Assembly (NCBI GenBank): GCA_963738575.1
Contig: CAVTWY010000002.1
Coordinates: 682,001-746,000, forward strand
DNA length: 64,000 nt
Reading direction: 5' to 3'
From: CAVTWY01 sp963738575
GTDB taxonomy: Bacteria; Pseudomonadota; Gammaproteobacteria; Burkholderiales; Burkholderiaceae_C
The translations under genes were made by a program, and so were the position numbers. Of the stretch, positions 61,528-64,000 are shown in pieces. The notes below the pieces were generated by a model that did no database searches, had not been told where the DNA came from, and was given only the letters and a program-made list of their open reading frames with translations. The first letter of the stretch is position 1. Every line of letters begins with the position of its first letter.

Positions 61528-62199
61528 TTAGACTACAAGCCGCCCTGCTTCGATATGCAACTGTCGCCCGCAGCGGGTTGCAATCTCTCGGTCGTGGGTG
61601 ACCAGCACGAGCGTCGTCCCAGCATCGCGATTCAACTCAAACATCAACGCCATGATGCGCGCGCCCGTGGCAAAGTCGAGGCTGCCTGTGGGCTCGTCAG
61701 CCAACAGCAGTTTGGGCTGCGTGACAAAAGCGCGCGCCAAAGCGACACGTTGTTGTTCACCCCCCGACAACACTTTGGGGTAATGACCCAAACGCTGCGC
61801 CAGACCCACGCGCCCCAGAATATCTGCGGCCGCCTTTTTTGCGTCGCTGCGGCCGGCCAACTCCAGTGGCAGCATCACGTTTTCGAGGGCGGTCAGGTTG
61901 CTGAGCAACTGAAAGCTCTGAAACACGAACCCAACGTGCCGAGCGCGCTCGGCTGCACGGGCGTCTTCGTCAAGCGAAAAAAGCTCGGTGCCCAGCAGCT
62001 TCACACTGCCGCGTGTTGGCACGTCCAAACCAGCAATGATCGACAGCAACGTGCTCTTGCCTGAGCCTGAAGCCCCGACAATGGCCGCAGTCTCTTGTTG
62101 GTGAAGCGTGAAACCAACATCGGACAAAATGGTCAAAATACCCGACGGGTCTTGAACTTCTTTGGTGATGCCTTCAACTTGGATGACTGGGTGTGACAT
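61528..62199 (-). CDS. ybbA: ABC transporter ATPase of LolD/YbbA type
   Basis: The 223-residue product has Walker A GASGSGKST, the signature LSGGEQQRVALARAF and Walker B LLLADEPTGSLD, the MacB/LolD/YbbA type. It is divergent from tesA, as in enterics. The permease that normally follows (YbbP-like) is not present: the gene ends facing the PPIase gene 52 bases away. The ATG at 62199 is chosen; only 17 bases separate it from the tesA start. Confidence 0.9.
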   Translation of the reverse strand: MSHPVIQVEGITKEVQDPSGILTILSDVGFTLHQQETAAIVGASGSGKSTLLSIIAGLDVPTRGSVKLLGTELFSLDEDARAAERARHVGFVFQSFQLLSNLTALENVMLPLELAGRSDAKKAAADILGRVGLAQRLGHYPKVLSGGEQQRVALARAFVTQPKLLLADEPTGSLDFATGARIMALMFELNRDAGTTLVLVTHDREIATRCGRQLHIEAGRLVV

Positions 62200-62216
62200 G
62201 AATGGAGCAGACGCCA

Positions 62217-62945
62217 ATGAATAAAACGGTGCGCACGATGAATCGACGCAGCATGGTCGCGCACTGTAGCCGCTTTGCGGTTTTGGGGCTTGTCGGCTTG
62301 GTGGGCTTGGCCCCAGGGGGCGTGATAGCGCAAGGCAAATCGTCCACCAGCGCCCCGCCCGTCAAGCCCGTGGTTTTGGTGGTCGGCGACAGTTTGTCAG
62401 CCGAATACGGTTTGAGCCGCGGCGCCGGTTGGGTGGCCTTGTTGGAACAGAGGTTGGCAAAAGAGAAGGTGGCCGCACGCGTTGTCAACGCCAGCATCAG
62501 CGGCGACACGTCGTCGGGTGGGCGTTCGCGCTTGCCCGCGCTGCTCAAGCAACACCAACCATCGCTCGTGATTGTCGAGCTGGGTGGCAACGACGCATTG
62601 CGTGGGCTCCCCATGGACATGACGCGTGACAACCTAACCGCCATGACGCGGGCAGCCCAAGCCTCGGGAGCGACGGTGGTGCTGGCCGGCATGCAAGTTC
62701 CACCCAACTACGGGCGCACCTACGGCGACAGCTTCATCAAGGTTTTTGGCGATGTCGCCACGCAAGAAAAGGCGGTGCTGATCCCGTTTCTGCTCAAAGG
62801 TATTGGCGATGTGAAGGACTCAGAAAAGTTCTTTCAAAGCGATCGAATTCACCCCAACGAATCGGCGCATCCGGTGATCTTGGCCAATGTATGGCCCGTG
62901 GTGATGCCCCTTCTGAACGCAATCGCACGACGACTGGCGCGCTGA
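62217..62945 (+). CDS. tesA: Periplasmic multifunctional esterase/lysophospholipase TesA
   Basis: TesA is a GDSL hydrolase acting on thioesters, lysophospholipids and aryl esters. The 242-residue product has a signal peptide (ending VIAQ), GDSLSAEYG (nucleophile Ser), NASISGDTSSGG, GGNDALRG and the catalytic DRIHPN. ATG 62217 has GGAG nine bases upstream; ATG 62202 or 62238 are possible. It is divergent from the ybbA-like gene. Confidence 0.93.
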   Translation: MNKTVRTMNRRSMVAHCSRFAVLGLVGLVGLAPGGVIAQGKSSTSAPPVKPVVLVVGDSLSAEYGLSRGAGWVALLEQRLAKEKVAARVVNASISGDTSSGGRSRLPALLKQHQPSLVIVELGGNDALRGLPMDMTRDNLTAMTRAAQASGATVVLAGMQVPPNYGRTYGDSFIKVFGDVATQEKAVLIPFLLKGIGDVKDSEKFFQSDRIHPNESAHPVILANVWPVVMPLLNAIARRLAR

Positions 62946-62961
62946 GTGCCATCGCAGCGCC

Positions 62962-62992
62962 GTGAGGGGCTGCGCAACGCGTGCCCCTTCAC
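62962..62992. terminator. Likely bidirectional terminator hairpin after tesA
   Basis: GTGAGGGGC (62962-62970) pairs with GCCCCTTCAC (62983-62992) with a single bulged base, and the loop contains a further GCG/CGC pair. It fills the gap between the convergent tesA and the gene at 63005. T runs are short. Confidence 0.4.
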
Positions 62993-63004
62993 GCCGCCTT
63001 CCGT

Positions 63005-64000
63005 TTATTTCACACGATCGTTGTTGCTGCCACGGCGAGGACCACGATCATCGTCGTCGTCTTTGCTGCCTCGCGGACGCTGCTGTTGTTGCTGCGGTTG
63101 AGGTTGACGCGGTTGCATCACCTGCGGTGGTGGTTGAAAAACTTGTGGTTGCGGCTGAGGCTGCGATTGAATCACCCGAGGTTGAGGCTGCATCACGGGC
63201 GGTGGAACGGGCGACATCACGGCGGCCGCGTCACGATCGCGCGTGGTTGGTGGCATGCGACGTTGCTCGATGGCAGGCGCCGCTTGCACCGGGGGTGGCA
63301 CTTGCAGGCGCGGTGCTTGTTGCTCGGGCAACTCCATGCGGCGCGGGGTGATCACGTCATTGGAGCGCGAGGCTCCAGCAGAACCCGAACTGTCAGCACC
63401 GCCCAAAACCGCTGCGCGTTCACCCACGCGAATGGGGGAGCCCCTCGGCGCTGTGGGTTGGCTTGGCTGCGCTTCGCGGCTGGGCACGTCAGGTGACATC
63501 ACCACGCCGTCGCGCCGCGTCACAGCAGGTGCGGACACCACGCCGCTTGCATCGGGCCGAGCCGATCCGCTTGGCAGCGCTGCCACGCCGGGTTGTCCGG
63601 AGCGCACCCAAGGCACCGCACGGGTGGCACCTGGCGCTTGCACGGGGGCAACGGCACGCGAAGGCGCAACAGGGGGCGGCACAAACACAGCAGCAACGCG
63701 GTCGTTGGGGCGCACGCCGTCACGAACCGTTTGCCCTGGAACAACAGCGCCGCCTCGTGGGGGCACTGCTGGCACGTTGTTAATCACGGCACCGCCGCGC
63801 CATACCGCGGCCTGGCGGGGTGTGATGATGTCTTGCCGGATGGGTTGGCGTTCGGTCAGCACGCGCTGGGGCACCACGGTGAATCCGCCTTGGTGCCCAC
63901 GGTTGGCATAGTCGTTGTAGCGATGCGTGTGGTAGCCGCGAACGTTGCGCCATGGCGAAACGTTGATGTGCCCGGCGTAAACCGCCGACGCCACAAACCA
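63005..64000 (-). CDS. Pro/Gln/Arg-rich protein of unknown function (N-terminus beyond window)
   Basis: The frame is open to the window edge (last visible residues reading in are WFVASAVYAGHINV), so the true start lies outside. About 331 codons are visible. The region nearest the edge (SPWRNVRGYHTHRYNDYANR) is Tyr/Arg/His-rich, as in DUF6600-like envelope proteins. The rest is low-complexity: Pro/Val/Arg-rich, then Gln-Pro repeats (about 63065-63190), an Asp run and a basic end. Probably secreted and disordered; no catalytic motif is seen. Confidence 0.6.
   Translation of the reverse strand, partial: WFVASAVYAGHINVSPWRNVRGYHTHRYNDYANRGHQGGFTVVPQRVLTERQPIRQDIITPRQAAVWRGGAVINNVPAVPPRGGAVVPGQTVRDGVRPNDRVAAVFVPPPVAPSRAVAPVQAPGATRAVPWVRSGQPGVAALPSGSARPDASGVVSAPAVTRRDGVVMSPDVPSREAQPSQPTAPRGSPIRVGERAAVLGGADSSGSAGASRSNDVITPRRMELPEQQAPRLQVPPPVQAAPAIEQRRMPPTTRDRDAAAVMSPVPPPVMQPQPRVIQSQPQPQPQVFQPPPQVMQPRQPQPQQQQQRPRGSKDDDDDRGPRRGSNNDRVK

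Noticed and set aside
63065..63190. Gln/Pro-coding repeats as a CRISPR-like or tandem-repeat array
   Set aside because: The repeats are irregular and in frame with a low-complexity coding region; there are no spacers.

Overview
The window is a 64 kb stretch of moderately GC-rich, densely coded DNA that looks like a Burkholderiales chromosome, most probably Comamonadaceae. The reasons are the FlhDC plus FliA flagellar hierarchy combined with FlhF/FlhG, the gene order fliS-fliT-ycgR and fliE // fliFGHIJK - fliLMNOPQR, and the downstream LIV-type transporter and acyl-CoA genes. I cannot name a genus from sequence alone. I saw no insertion sequences, phage genes, CRISPR arrays, rRNA or tRNA genes.

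Region 1 (1-9195, minus strand) is the rod/ring/hook operon flgBCDEFGHIJK, with flgK cut by the window edge. flgA, flgM and flgN (9339-10943) read the other way. Region 2 (10974-20945, minus strand) holds the regulatory, export and motor genes flhD, flhC, a membrane-anchored methyltransferase, motA, motB, flhB, flhA, flhF, an flhG-like gene and fliA. Most are joined by 1-4 base overlaps. Region 3 (21302-26914, plus strand) holds two flagellin genes, the filament cap gene fliD, the chaperones fliS and fliT, and the c-di-GMP brake ycgR. Region 4 (26962-38576) has fliE on the minus strand, divergent from fliFGHIJK and fliLMNOPQR (MS ring, C ring, ATPase and export gate). A NarL-type two-component pair (38599-40070) converges on fliR.

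Region 5 (40235-57930, minus strand) is metabolic. It has a SlyB-like lipoprotein, a patatin-like hydrolase, two SDRs, a GNAT, an MDR oxidoreductase, a hotdog thioesterase, a DmdC-like acyl-CoA dehydrogenase, a thiolase, a FadB-like bifunctional protein, a LIV-type ABC importer (livF, livG, livM, livH and a binding protein) and an acyl-CoA synthetase. Together these form a plausible route from uptake of an organic acid or amino acid through CoA activation to beta-oxidation. Region 6 (58070-64000) holds housekeeping genes: selO, yciB, bolA, a parvulin PPIase, a LolD/YbbA-type ATPase divergent from tesA, and the end of a Pro/Gln-rich protein.

The flagellar set covers most of one complete organelle. 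The likely hierarchy is FlhDC, then hook-basal body and FliA, then sigma28 promoters. I read good sigma28 motifs upstream of flgM, fliD, fliS and motA. The most unusual points are an FlhG that keeps the FlhF-contacting DQAxGLR motif but has lost its ATP-binding loop; a FliM without the N-terminal CheY-binding peptide, in a cluster with no che genes; a methyltransferase coupled to flhC; and a small putative secreted protein between the two flagellin genes.
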